From a virus: 32,543 nt of DNA. Made by a program: the position numbers and the translations under genes. Positions within the stretch are counted from its first letter, which is position 1. Each line of letters opens with the position of its first letter. The stretch covers positions 1 to 32,543 of IMG/VR virus record IMGVR_UViG_3300050821_009100; one strand, written 5' to 3'. The notes below the pieces were generated by a model. It was given only the letters and a program-made list of their open reading frames with translations, was not told the DNA's origin and searched no databases. Below, piece after piece: positions 1 to 6,766 of this stretch.

Positions 1-97
1 GGCGGCCGGTCCTGGTCCATGATTGCCTTGTGTTTTCGACGCACAAAGGCCTCGAGATCCGGCAAATGTCTCACTTCCGCGAATGGAACCCACTCCA
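1..97. repeat. Terminal direct repeat, left copy
   Basis: These 97 bases recur exactly at 32447-32543. A coding frame (the Rep gene) continues unchanged across the join, so the repeat most likely reflects end overlap of an assembled circular molecule of 32,446 bp. True terminal redundancy of a linear genome is the alternative. Confidence 0.95.
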
Positions 98-1229
98 TAA
101 TTTCAGGGAGAGGCGCATCACAGATAGGACACGAACAGAAATCGAGTTCGTCTTCCACTTCTTGCCGCTTCACGTTGTAGAACCTGGCCAACGTATGAAT
201 TTGCCGCACACCGTGAAAAGCAACCTCCAGCTGAGCCAGGCGCGCCGGCGTCGACGACTCCACATATTTCGCCGGATACTTCACCGCGTGCGCGATACCA
301 CTAGCAAAATTCGGACGTAATTTAATCGAAACAATCGAAGCAAGCCCGCCCGTAGCTTTCGCCCAGGCCTTAGACAGTTGCTTTTCGGCTTTGGTTTGCG
401 GAAGCCACGGCCCAACATAGACGCCATGCGCGTGCAAATTGGTGTTGCTACCACCAAACTCATCGCAAAAAAGCAAACCGTAATCGTTTCGAGTGAACCC
501 ATAGCGACGCGCCAGCAACCGAAAGCACTTTTTAATGCACGAATTAAAGAATCGAATTTCCTTTTTGCCGGGCATCTGGCCAGTGTTGCGCCAGGTGAAA
601 TCAATCGACGCGACTACCGCACTTTTGTTTTTCGCGCGAATGTCCGCGACCACCGGCGCGAACTTCGCCATCGATTCAGCTTGCAGCTTCTGAATGCGGC
701 GCGGTCCGCAATTCTGGCAATAGCGATTTCCACACTGATAGGCAACCTTCCATTTGTGCCCGTTGGGACACGGACGTTTCCCCCAAAGCACATAACACGC
801 AATGCGACGTTGAGCCTTCTTTGTTAAGCCGATCTCGTAAAGAAACTTCGAACACTCTTGCGAGTTCGGCGTAGCCGCGCGCGCCCAATCTGCGATAACA
901 AAATCGCCGGCATCATCTTTGCCAATCGCATTCTGCACCGCGTAAGTAGAGCGGCGAGAACGATTGTTGCCGCGTCTTGACTCTTCCTGCTCGAGCCGGC
1001 GAGCTCGATCACAAAGCGATTCACCTTCCGCCAACAATGTGCCTCGAGCAAATGCCAACACGCCGGCTAGTGTCGGATCGCGCCGCGCGGCAAGCGCGGC
1101 GCCGTCGAAAAGAGGCTTGTAATTGTCTTCCCAACGTTGCTCGAGTGTTTTTCGTCTAGTCGCCTTCCATGAGGTTAAGAACCGCGGATTTTTCCAATCA
1201 GAGTCACTGTGAACGGGACAAGTCGCCAT
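1..1229 (-). CDS. rep: Rolling-circle replication initiator (HUH endonuclease), 5' part; continues at 32299-32543
   Basis: The frame is open from the ATG at 1229 to base 1 and, once the ends are joined, stops at 32299, giving 458 aa. A zinc-finger-like region (C154, H158, C166, C171, C174) precedes a hydrophobic strand and the metal-binding HUH motif, LHAHG, with H266 and H268. It is followed by YPAKY (Y318, K321, Y322), a fit to the catalytic tyrosine motif III. A CSCPIC cluster lies near residue 365. Zinc cluster, HxH and YxxK in this order are typical of rolling-circle Rep proteins that nick the origin and attach to the 5' end. The upstream gene ends 32 bases before the ATG; the ribosome binding site is weak. 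The gene is complete on the circle and is only cut by the window edge. Exact Rep family is not determined. Confidence 0.85.
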   Translation of the reverse strand, partial: MATCPVHSDSDWKNPRFLTSWKATRRKTLEQRWEDNYKPLFDGAALAARRDPTLAGVLAFARGTLLAEGESLCDRARRLEQEESRRGNNRSRRSTYAVQNAIGKDDAGDFVIADWARAATPNSQECSKFLYEIGLTKKAQRRIACYVLWGKRPCPNGHKWKVAYQCGNRYCQNCGPRRIQKLQAESMAKFAPVVADIRAKNKSAVVASIDFTWRNTGQMPGKKEIRFFNSCIKKCFRLLARRYGFTRNDYGLLFCDEFGGSNTNLHAHGVYVGPWLPQTKAEKQLSKAWAKATGGLASIVSIKLRPNFASGIAHAVKYPAKYVESSTPARLAQLEVAFHGVRQIHTLARFYNVKRQEVEDELDFCSCPICDAPLPEIMEWVPFAEVRHLPDLEAFVRRKHKAIMDQDRP

Positions 1230-1261
1230 CTACCAGGGGCATGAGCTTTCTCGCAACCCAA

Positions 1262-1483
1262 CTACGTTTTCGGTTTTGGCGGTTTGAGAATCCAGAGATC
1301 CGGCCGCGGATAATAAATTTGATCGGCCAGAATTTCGTGCGGCAAATCCTCCGGATGACCCTCACGCCAGGTACAACAGAGATACCCGTCACCAGAAAAG
1401 TTCGGAATAACATAGGGACACTGAACGTCCCCACGACTCACATCACACCACCACGCATGTTTTTGTTTCTCCTCGAACTTCAT
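1262..1483 (-). CDS. Small Cys/His protein, paralogue of the gene at 9475-9714
   Basis: This is a 73-aa protein. It shares a pattern with the 79-aa protein at 9475-9714: both start MKF-EK, then have a Cys near residue 20, GDGYLCC (GDGFLCC in the paralogue), R-GH, a PHE motif and a C-terminal YRPDL-like stretch. The conserved Cys-Cys and His residues suggest metal binding. It lies between a small gene and rep in the leftward operon. Function is unknown. The shared pattern across two distant loci is good evidence that it is a real gene. Confidence 0.7.
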   Translation of the reverse strand: MKFEEKQKHAWWCDVSRGDVQCPYVIPNFSGDGYLCCTWREGHPEDLPHEILADQIYYPRPDLWILKPPKPKT

Positions 1484-1487
1484 AAAC

Positions 1488-1691
1488 TCATCTCACGCCG
1501 CGATTGACCGTGGACATTCGAACAACGAAACCCAAGCGCCGCAATCGTTGAATGCACTTCGTACAAGCAATCACCGGAATCATTCCACCAACCGATTTAG
1601 AAACGAGCACAAGACGGGCATTCTCCCCACCGCAAACCCTACGCGGTGGAATCGCGCTGCTCGGTGATCGCAACTCACATGTGCAGTTCAT
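1488..1691 (-). CDS. Small cysteine-rich protein, possible zinc ribbon
   Basis: A 67-aa reading from the ATG at 1691 begins MNCTCE and ends with a CTKC pair near residue 43 followed by a basic tail. Two CxC/CxxC pairs suggest a zinc ribbon. An upstream in-frame ATG at 1775 would force translation through three GC-rich hairpins, so the inner start is preferred, although its ribosome binding site is weak. It sits 4 bases before the start of the next gene in the same direction. Function is unknown. Confidence 0.45.
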   Translation of the reverse strand: MNCTCELRSPSSAIPPRRVCGGENARLVLVSKSVGGMIPVIACTKCIQRLRRLGFVVRMSTVNRGVR

Positions 1692-1720
1692 GGCGCAGTT
1701 ATTCCACGACTCGAGTAAAA

Positions 1721-1790
1721 GCGGGCTCCGCCCGCACCCGGCCGGGGCTCCGCCCCGGCACCCCATCAAATTCACAAGGGGCTCTGCCCC
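1721..1790. repeat. Three consecutive GC hairpins with one shared core
   Basis: Three perfect hairpins follow each other: 1721-1735 (6-bp stem), 1741-1759 (8-bp stem) and 1778-1790 (5-bp stem). Each has a three-base loop (TCC, TCC, TCT) and a core of the form GGGCTCYGCCC. They fill most of the gap between 1691 and 1819 in the leftward operon. Possible roles are an attenuator or processing site, a miniature palindromic repeat, or part of a replication origin close to rep. The sequence does not decide between these. Confidence 0.8.
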
Positions 1791-1818
1791 CTGTACCCCC
1801 GCGCAACCCCTTTACTTC

Positions 1819-2460
1819 CTAACCGGGCATTTTTCCTCCTACGATTGCCGGCCGTAACAAACTTGGTTGCCGTGTCGCGTCATCCAGTTTCGGCACGTTC
1901 ACCGAGTAGCGAGTGCCGGCGGTGCCGTCGACTGAATCGGCGCCGGCCTCATGCGCCAGGCGGATCCGCCGGCGCGAATTCACGCGCCCTACGTGGTAAT
2001 AACAACCGAGCGCATGCGCAACCATCCCCCACCCGTACATGGTGTGCAACTTCCACTCGGTTGAACCACCGAGGAAGATTCCGATCCCGGCATGGCGACG
2101 CAACACGGCGCCAACGTCATCCGCGTTCATGCCATCTTGCACCGGCAGCAAGAGCAACCGAATCCCGCGCAATCGATCGAGCCAGGATAGAGAGAATTCG
2201 AGGCTTTTCATTCCGCCGGCAACGATATCCGGTACCACCACAAAATCAGCCGCGGCGCCGTGCGCGTCGACCAGGCGCGCGAATCCATCGGAATCAAAGG
2301 GAAGATTTTGCGTGAAGCATGGCCACGCCCCGTTATCGATCGCAAACGGCAACCCGGCCGGTGGATGCGGATTAATTGGACTCAGTAGAATGCGCCAACC
2401 AAAGCAACGAAACGTTTCCAGATTGCGCGGTGTTCGCGTGTTGGAAGCGTACGATCTCAT
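1819..2460 (-). CDS. TIM-barrel protein resembling phage DpdA / tRNA-guanine transglycosylase
   Basis: The protein is 213 aa. The start at 2460 overlaps the previous stop as ATGA. Motifs in order are IDNGAW (about residue 41), VVVPDIV, LLPVQDGM, FLGGSTEWKL, HVGRVNSRRRIR and ADSVDGT. They recall the short DpdA-like transglycosylases of phages, in which a DSGxx-like Asp and a GGxxxE/K segment line the active site for base exchange with a 7-deazaguanine. If so, it would modify viral DNA or a tRNA. No preQ0 synthesis genes (folE, queD, queE, queC) are seen here, so a precursor would have to come from the host. The final codons form a three-codon ORF behind a perfect AGGAGG (1835-1840). The family call rests on memory of motif order. 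Confidence 0.6.
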   Translation of the reverse strand: MRSYASNTRTPRNLETFRCFGWRILLSPINPHPPAGLPFAIDNGAWPCFTQNLPFDSDGFARLVDAHGAAADFVVVPDIVAGGMKSLEFSLSWLDRLRGIRLLLLPVQDGMNADDVGAVLRRHAGIGIFLGGSTEWKLHTMYGWGMVAHALGCYYHVGRVNSRRRIRLAHEAGADSVDGTAGTRYSVNVPKLDDATRQPSLLRPAIVGGKMPG

Positions 2461-2693
2461 CCTAAAATCACCGTAGCCGCGCCGCACTTCGGGCAATTGT
2501 GAGTCGGAGCATTCTTGTCTTCGCACTCATCGCAGAAATCGTGTTGGCATTCCCGCCCTTTGCTGCTGATGTTGCCGCTACGCTGCTTCTCGCGATCAAA
2601 GTAGTATCCGTACTCGTCACTGGAAATTCTTCCGCACCCATCACAGCGAACTGTGCGCGCGCGTCCCTTCATAACTTCGCCAACAACGCTCAC
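2457..2693 (-). CDS. Small zinc-finger protein (CxxC clusters)
   Basis: A 78-aa protein with CDGCGR near residue 17, a CQHDFCDEC cluster near 49 and CPKCG near 68. Four Cys pairs suggest two interleaved zinc sites, RING- or double-ribbon-like. The start overlaps the upstream stop as ATGA, and its own stop overlaps the start of the DpdA-like gene, so the three genes are translationally coupled. The role could be nucleic-acid or protein binding. Exact function is unknown. Confidence 0.7.
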   Translation of the reverse strand: MSVVGEVMKGRARTVRCDGCGRISSDEYGYYFDREKQRSGNISSKGRECQHDFCDECEDKNAPTHNCPKCGAATVILG

Positions 2694-3043
2694 GCGGCAA
2701 CCGGCCGAATCTCAATGTGAGAACAACGAACCTCGAGCTCCGAACCGTTTCGCAAGTCTTTCGAGAATTCGTGATCGCCGGCATGATCCTCGGCAAGCAC
2801 ACATTCGGGATAGGGACACTTGTCCTCGATCAGTGGCCCTGGTCGCATCGCATCGGTGACCACCAGGTGCAACAGCGTTCCCATCTGAGAAATCGCCAGG
2901 ACGCGGCCGCGAAACGTACCCGTCCAGTATTTCGAAACAATGTATTCATGACCTACAACAACCGGAATCACCGGAGGCGGTGCGGGTTGCGGCGAACGGG
3001 ATCCTCTCTTGCCTCGCCTTCCACAAATGATTAAGCCGCTCAT
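2690..3043 (-). CDS. Small protein with a C-terminal Cys/His cluster
   Basis: A 117-aa protein with a basic N-terminus, a Pro-rich stretch near residue 20 and a beta-rich middle (VVVGHEYIV, VLAISQMG). It has CPYPECVLAEDHAGDHEF near residue 76, a CxxxC...H...H arrangement seen in small phage proteins of unknown role. It is coupled by ATGA overlaps to both neighbours. Function is not recognised. Confidence 0.65.
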   Translation of the reverse strand: MSGLIICGRRGKRGSRSPQPAPPPVIPVVVGHEYIVSKYWTGTFRGRVLAISQMGTLLHLVVTDAMRPGPLIEDKCPYPECVLAEDHAGDHEFSKDLRNGSELEVRCSHIEIRPVAA

Positions 3044-3261
3044 GTGTTTAGCACCGCTTTCAGGATCGAGCGAAACCTTGTGTAGTTATCGCTTTCATCG
3101 GCCAGCGCGACCAGGTGCGCAGCTAGGATCAAAGCTTTTTCCCTTGTCATTTGAACCGTTGCCATCGGCACCAACACGCAAATCTCGTCCCCGCGCGCAC
3201 CCACACCGGCAAAGTTCAACAGATCACCTTGAAATTGCGGAATCAACTCTTCGTCAGGCAT
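3040..3261 (-). CDS. Small conserved-type phage protein, unknown
   Basis: A 73-aa protein starting at the second of two close ATGs. The motif AAGGA is 5 bases from the ATG at 3261 but abuts the ATG at 3267. It has an amphipathic helix near residues 40-58 (MTREKALILAAHLVALADE), the usual pattern of phage proteins that end in a 'KAxxLAAxLVALA' helix. Its ribosome binding site follows the inverted-repeat element at 3279-3410, so its expression may depend on that RNA fold. Function is unknown. Confidence 0.65.
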   Translation of the reverse strand: MPDEELIPQFQGDLLNFAGVGARGDEICVLVPMATVQMTREKALILAAHLVALADESDNYTRFRSILKAVLNT

Positions 3262-3278
3262 GCGCATCCTTTTTGGGA

Positions 3279-3410
3279 GAAAGGTTCGGACCTGATGCCC
3301 GTATAAGTCGCCCGTTGTGAGGGTTGCGAATCGCCACAGCGCGGGCCCTGGGTAGGTTTCACGTCCGAACCTTTCGTGACAGTCCGCAACTCTAATCAGC
3401 TTGCGGACTG
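3279..3410. promoter_or_regulatory. Nested inverted-repeat element in a 170-base noncoding gap
   Basis: A perfect 13-bp inverted repeat (3279-3291 with 3363-3375) encloses 71 bases that contain a further 5-bp pairing (3297-3301 with 3342-3346). Next to it is a perfect 10-bp hairpin (3380-3389 with 3401-3410, 11-base loop). No reading frame fits the gap 3262-3431. In the leftward transcript it sits directly before the ribosome binding site of the gene at 3261. It could be a structured RNA leader, a noncoding RNA or a replication-origin element. No known riboswitch class was recognised. Confidence 0.7.
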
Positions 3411-3431
3411 GTGTTCAAACAGCCGTGAACC

Positions 3432-4190
3432 TCAAAAGGGAATATCTTCGTCGGTAATAGGACCGTTGTCCGGTTGCGGTGTTCCCTTCACCTGAACATC
3501 GAACACTTTCAACGCATTGCCGTTTCGACTCACCGATTTATCTTCCCCGCGGTACTTGATGCGGACCGCGCAACCAATGTGGGAGCGCGTCAGTTTTTGC
3601 AATAAGTCATAGGTTGCCAGCAGGCGTATTCTTTTCGGACCGAGCGCAAGCATGTACTCGGTGACGGTTTTTCCTTTCACCGTGACCGGCATCACCGAAA
3701 CCAGTTTGCCGGCGATCGTATCCCCCGCTTTTTCGAAGGAATACATCTCCGGCGCGTTGACGGTTTGCCAGCCCTCATCCGGCGACAGAGGCGGCGCGAG
3801 TTCGGGATTCGAATCACGTTTGGTTGGCGGTGTGGATGTGGAGTGTTCAAGAACGGACGTCATTGGAAATATTTCCTCCTGTTGAATTGACTTGACCTGC
3901 CTTTGAAGCTCTTCAACTACGCGCTTCACTTCGAGCAAAGCGTGCAGCACGGACTTCAAACTTTTTGGATTAGGACCGCGCAAAAAAACCTGAGACTCCG
4001 GATCGAACACGGTCCACTCGATATCGGATAACCACGTATCGACGGGAAGCAACGAAATCAGCAAGGCACAACTCACCGCGAGTTCGTACCCAAGCAAAAG
4101 CTCTTGCTTCACGTCACAACGCACCGCGAGCTCGTACCCCGGCAAAAGCTCTTGCTTCACGTCCTGGTCAATTGCTGGTAACGTCGACAT
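3432..4190 (-). CDS. OB-fold single-stranded-DNA-binding-like protein, with an internal start
   Basis: The ATG at 4190 follows GGAGGAAA and gives 252 aa. A second in-frame ATG at 3863 follows AGGAGGAAA and would give a 143-aa protein alone. That C-terminal part has a strand-rich core (about 168-235 of the long form) and ends TDEDIPF, the acidic-hydrophobic tip by which SSB proteins recruit partners. The N-terminal part carries a 16-residue tandem repeat (DVKQELL...) and a helical region near residues 85-105. Placement between the HerA-like ATPase and the rep cluster fits a replication role. The OB fold is inferred from the tail and strand pattern; two products from one frame are likely. Confidence 0.7.
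   Translation of the reverse strand: MSTLPAIDQDVKQELLPGYELAVRCDVKQELLLGYELAVSCALLISLLPVDTWLSDIEWTVFDPESQVFLRGPNPKSLKSVLHALLEVKRVVEELQRQVKSIQQEEIFPMTSVLEHSTSTPPTKRDSNPELAPPLSPDEGWQTVNAPEMYSFEKAGDTIAGKLVSVMPVTVKGKTVTEYMLALGPKRIRLLATYDLLQKLTRSHIGCAVRIKYRGEDKSVSRNGNALKVFDVQVKGTPQPDNGPITDEDIPF
4068..4163. repeat. 48-bp tandem duplication inside the OB-fold gene
   Basis: Two adjacent 48-base units (4068-4115 and 4116-4163) differ at four positions. They encode DVKQELLPGYELAVRC followed by DVKQELLLGYELAVSC. The unit keeps the frame and sits only in the long, upstream-start form of the protein. The small divergence suggests a recent duplication. Confidence 0.9.
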
Positions 4191-4207
4191 AAGTATTTCC
4201 TCCAACC

Positions 4208-4238
4208 AATGCCGGCGGATCCGCCATCCGCCGGCATT
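4208..4238. promoter_or_regulatory. 13-bp hairpin upstream of the OB-fold gene's ribosome binding site
   Basis: Bases 4208-4220 pair perfectly with 4226-4238 around a 5-base loop; GGCGGATCCGCC, itself a palindrome, overlaps the loop side. In the leftward transcript the hairpin lies after the ATPase stop at 4290 and about 10 bases before the GGAGGAAA of the OB-fold gene. It has no U-tract, so it is more likely a processing or translation-control element than a terminator. Confidence 0.75.
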
Positions 4239-4289
4239 TACTCTCGATGGCAATTGCCTCTCCCCTTTGAAAAGCAAACCATCGAGAAC

Positions 4290-5960
4290 TCAATCGAACA
4301 AACTCTTCGCAGCCGCGACGTAACCAGCCCGCGGGAATTCGACCAGGCGTCGCGAGTACAGGCGGCCAAGGTAGGCATCCCGGCTCGAACGCTTGAACCC
4401 CGCGGAATCCAGCGAATCGCGAGCAACTTCCAACCCACCGTGATCGACGACCGCGTTCAATAGCTTCAATTCGCCATCGGGCAACCGCCGGCGCCACCAC
4501 TCGAGCAATTCATTTCCGGTTGGCAACGGTTCGAAGTTCGATCCCAGAGCCGCAATACCCTCATCCGTGACACGAACGCGCCCCCGGCCGGCATCGGCAA
4601 CGTAACCTTTGCCAATCAGCCGACCAATGTAGGCATCCCGGCTTGACCGTTTGTAGCCGGCCAGGGTTGTAAGTTGATCGCGATCGAGCTCCCCGAATTG
4701 CGCGCACGCGGTGAGAATGGCGCGTTCCCCTAGCGGAAGAGCACCGTTTGATTCAGCGGATGACGGGACAACATGCGAAACAACGTGAGGCGCCGGCGGA
4801 TCAGGATTCGCGTATTTAAGGACTCGTCCTCCCTCACCCGCCGGCGCAGGTTTTGGAGTGCCGGCCGGCAGCTCCAAACTTCCAGCACACGCGGTTAACG
4901 CGCGCTGTGCCATCTCGAAATTCTTCCGGACCAGGTTCATGCGGTCGACGTACGGCCGTACGGCCGAAGCTACCGCGCGATCGACCGTCTTTTGATCGAA
5001 TCCGGCCGGCGCATGGGATTTTGCTTTGGTTAGTTCGGCCTTCAGTGTCCGGATCTCAATCCGCAATTCCGCTTCGGTGCGGGATTTCTCTTCCGCTTCT
5101 TTCGGCAGATCCGCCAGCTTCGGCAGTAGTGCCTTGATCTTTTCCGGTGCCGGCGGCGGCGGCGTGGTGTGTTTTGTGAACGCTTTCGGATGCGTGGTTT
5201 GAATCTCACCGATTTTGACAAGGATGCGTTCGGTGGAGATCGCGCGCCCCAACGCAAAGAAGTTACCAGGCGGAAGTAATTGCAATTCGCGCATGAACGC
5301 GCGTTCGTCCGATCCCTTCGGTACTCCCAGGATCTCCGCACAACGTTTTCGGTCGATATCTTCGAAGGTTGGACCGATTAAACGGTTTTGCAATTGGCTC
5401 GAGGCATCTTTCGCCAGGGCAGACAAACGTTGTGTTGCGAACAGCGGACAGAGCCCGCGCTTACGGCCGCGGGTGCACAGATCCACCATCGATCCGTACG
5501 CTTCGCTTTCCCCCTTTTCAGGGCAGAACATGTGCGCTTCGTCGACGACAACAATCACCGGTGTGCGCAACTCTTTCGGCGCTTCGAGCAGCGAATCAAG
5601 AAACACGCGCACGAATGCATGACGTTGCCCGGATTTCAATTCGTAGAGATCACAAACAGCGGAAGCTTGGAGCTCGAGCAGACGGTGTGCGAGCATGCCG
5701 GCCGAACGCGGATCCGCGGGAGTTTCCCCACCTTTGCCGACCAGGACATACGGAAATTTCTCGCGCAGCGTGGAAAACTCCCCTTCCGGATCGATCACAA
5801 TCACTTGCACGCGGCCGAATATCTTTTCCATCAGCAGCCGCAACGCCCAACTTTTCCCACCACCAGAGCCGGCCTGTAACAACAGGCGAGTGGCTAACAG
5901 AATCTGGATATCGAACCCAACCGGTTTCCCCGCGGCGGTACCGATAATCACTCGATTCAT
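4290..5960 (-). CDS. HerA/FtsK-type ATPase with a duplicated C-terminal module
   Basis: The protein is 556 aa. The Walker A motif is A30-GSGG-GKS (residues 30-37), Walker B is VVVDEAHMF with D140-E141, and sensor ATQR is near 175. These and a basic CTRGRKRG stretch near 162 place it among HerA-like (DUF87-type) ATPases, hexameric pumps or helicases on double-stranded DNA. A Glu/Lys-rich coiled coil lies near residues 280-330. The last 140 residues hold two copies of a winged-helix-like module marked by G(Y/F)KRSSRDAY(I/L)GRL. The start overlaps the upstream micro-membrane gene as ATGA. Packaging motor, replicative helicase or partition pump are all possible. The length and wHTH tail argue for a replication or partition role, with the ATPase at 29924 as the other packaging candidate. 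Confidence 0.85.
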   Translation of the reverse strand: MNRVIIGTAAGKPVGFDIQILLATRLLLQAGSGGGKSWALRLLMEKIFGRVQVIVIDPEGEFSTLREKFPYVLVGKGGETPADPRSAGMLAHRLLELQASAVCDLYELKSGQRHAFVRVFLDSLLEAPKELRTPVIVVVDEAHMFCPEKGESEAYGSMVDLCTRGRKRGLCPLFATQRLSALAKDASSQLQNRLIGPTFEDIDRKRCAEILGVPKGSDERAFMRELQLLPPGNFFALGRAISTERILVKIGEIQTTHPKAFTKHTTPPPPAPEKIKALLPKLADLPKEAEEKSRTEAELRIEIRTLKAELTKAKSHAPAGFDQKTVDRAVASAVRPYVDRMNLVRKNFEMAQRALTACAGSLELPAGTPKPAPAGEGGRVLKYANPDPPAPHVVSHVVPSSAESNGALPLGERAILTACAQFGELDRDQLTTLAGYKRSSRDAYIGRLIGKGYVADAGRGRVRVTDEGIAALGSNFEPLPTGNELLEWWRRRLPDGELKLLNAVVDHGGLEVARDSLDSAGFKRSSRDAYLGRLYSRRLVEFPRAGYVAAAKSLFD

Positions 5961-6058
5961 TTAGATCGCCTTGCAAGCCGTACACCGAACCACATTCCAA
6001 GCAACAAACACACGACAGGCAAAACCTGATGAATCGTGTTCGCTACGTGCTCATTCAT
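5957..6058 (-). CDS. 33-aa single-pass membrane peptide
   Basis: MNEHVANTIHQ is followed by a hydrophobic segment (about residues 12-25) and a basic tail ending RLARRSK. It overlaps the upstream gene's stop and ends as ATGA with the ATPase start, so it belongs to the same coupled operon. A Cin-type topology with a basic C-terminal end is expected. A helper anchoring the adjacent ATPase to the membrane is one possibility. No family recognised. Confidence 0.6.
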   Translation of the reverse strand: MNEHVANTIHQVLPVVCLLLGMWFGVRLARRSK

Positions 6059-6216
6059 TTCCAGAATCCGCCCCACCAGAGAATGAGCGATTGCACCGCG
6101 GTTGCAATCAGCACCAACCAAAAACTCGCGCGTTCTTGTTGGCCGTGACGATGCGCAGCCACAGCTAAACCGAACGAAAACAGGATCACCATCAGGATTG
6201 CCGGCGGGTGCATCAT
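6055..6216 (-). CDS. 53-aa two-helix membrane protein, holin-like
   Basis: It begins MMHPPAILMV, with a first helix at about residues 4-21, then a polar turn rich in His, Arg, Gln and Glu, and a second helix at about 32-47 ending WWGGFWK. Two short helices joined by a charged turn fit class II holins but also many small viral membrane proteins. It overlaps both neighbours (ATGA at 6213-6216, and the start at 6058). A lysis role is only a possibility. Confidence 0.6.
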   Translation of the reverse strand: MMHPPAILMVILFSFGLAVAAHRHGQQERASFWLVLIATAVQSLILWWGGFWK

Positions 6217-6419
6217 TTCTCACTCTCGCTATTCGCCGGCGGATCCGACCGTGCACCGGTTGGCAGTTCTGCCATGCCGGGCGCCGGCGGCAGCGGCACA
6301 AGGAGCTCAATCAATCGTTTTGCGATCAACCATGCTTCCGGTATGTGGTGACACCGACCTAGTGCATAGATCACAATCGGCGCTTCCTTGGCGTTTAGTT
6401 CTAAGTTGACTCTTGCCAA
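6213..6419 (-). CDS. 68-aa small protein with TTG start
   Basis: The TTG at 6419 is preceded by AGGAGA about 8 bases upstream, inside the end of the previous gene. The reading starts MARVNLELNAKEA. A compact domain with ALGRCHHIPEAW and a helix AKRLIELL is followed by a Pro-rich tail. The stop overlaps the next ATG. This resembles small conserved phage proteins of unknown function. Confidence 0.6.
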   Translation of the reverse strand: MARVNLELNAKEAPIVIYALGRCHHIPEAWLIAKRLIELLVPLPPAPGMAELPTGARSDPPANSESEK

Positions 6420-6766
6420 TTCCGTTCTCTCCTGGCGCGGGTGCGCAGAATTCGAATTCGCTCGAGTGCCGCTTCTATCTCTGCCGTGGTGAGCGCCCAC
6501 GTATCGGTGTTCAGCATGGAAACGATGTGCACCTTGAAATCCTGATAGAACAGCAGTGCTTCGCCGGCGGCGCCGAAGTGATCGAGCAGAATCGCAAACG
6601 CCAGTTGTGCCGGACCAGATCCCAGATATCCCCATTCGAAACCGGTTGGAGAATGGTTCACGTAGCGGTAACCGCCATCTAACATCGATGCGCGCTTCGT
6701 GCGATCGTCAATCACGGAAACGATCGCGCGTCCCTGGTGACGACCTCCGACATAGGTTGCCATCAT
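6401..6766 (-). CDS. DUF6166-like small phage protein
   Basis: A 121-aa protein with a beta-rich N-terminus (YVGGRHQGRAIVSVI) and the segment NHSPTGFEWGYLGSGPAQLA near residue 58. A helix AILLDHFG follows, then YQDFKVHIVSML with Trp near residue 93. This pattern matches my recollection of the DUF6166 family found in phages and plasmids, whose function is unknown. It is coupled by ATGA to the gene upstream. Confidence 0.7.
   Translation of the reverse strand: MMATYVGGRHQGRAIVSVIDDRTKRASMLDGGYRYVNHSPTGFEWGYLGSGPAQLAFAILLDHFGAAGEALLFYQDFKVHIVSMLNTDTWALTTAEIEAALERIRILRTRARRERNWQEST

Noticed and set aside
281-1051. Several short leftward frames inside 281-1051
   Set aside because: They lie in other frames of the Rep gene, which shows family motifs.
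5369-5947. Plus-strand frame opposite the HerA-like ATPase
   Set aside because: Antisense to a gene with clear Walker motifs; Arg/Ser/His-rich composition typical of a shadow frame.
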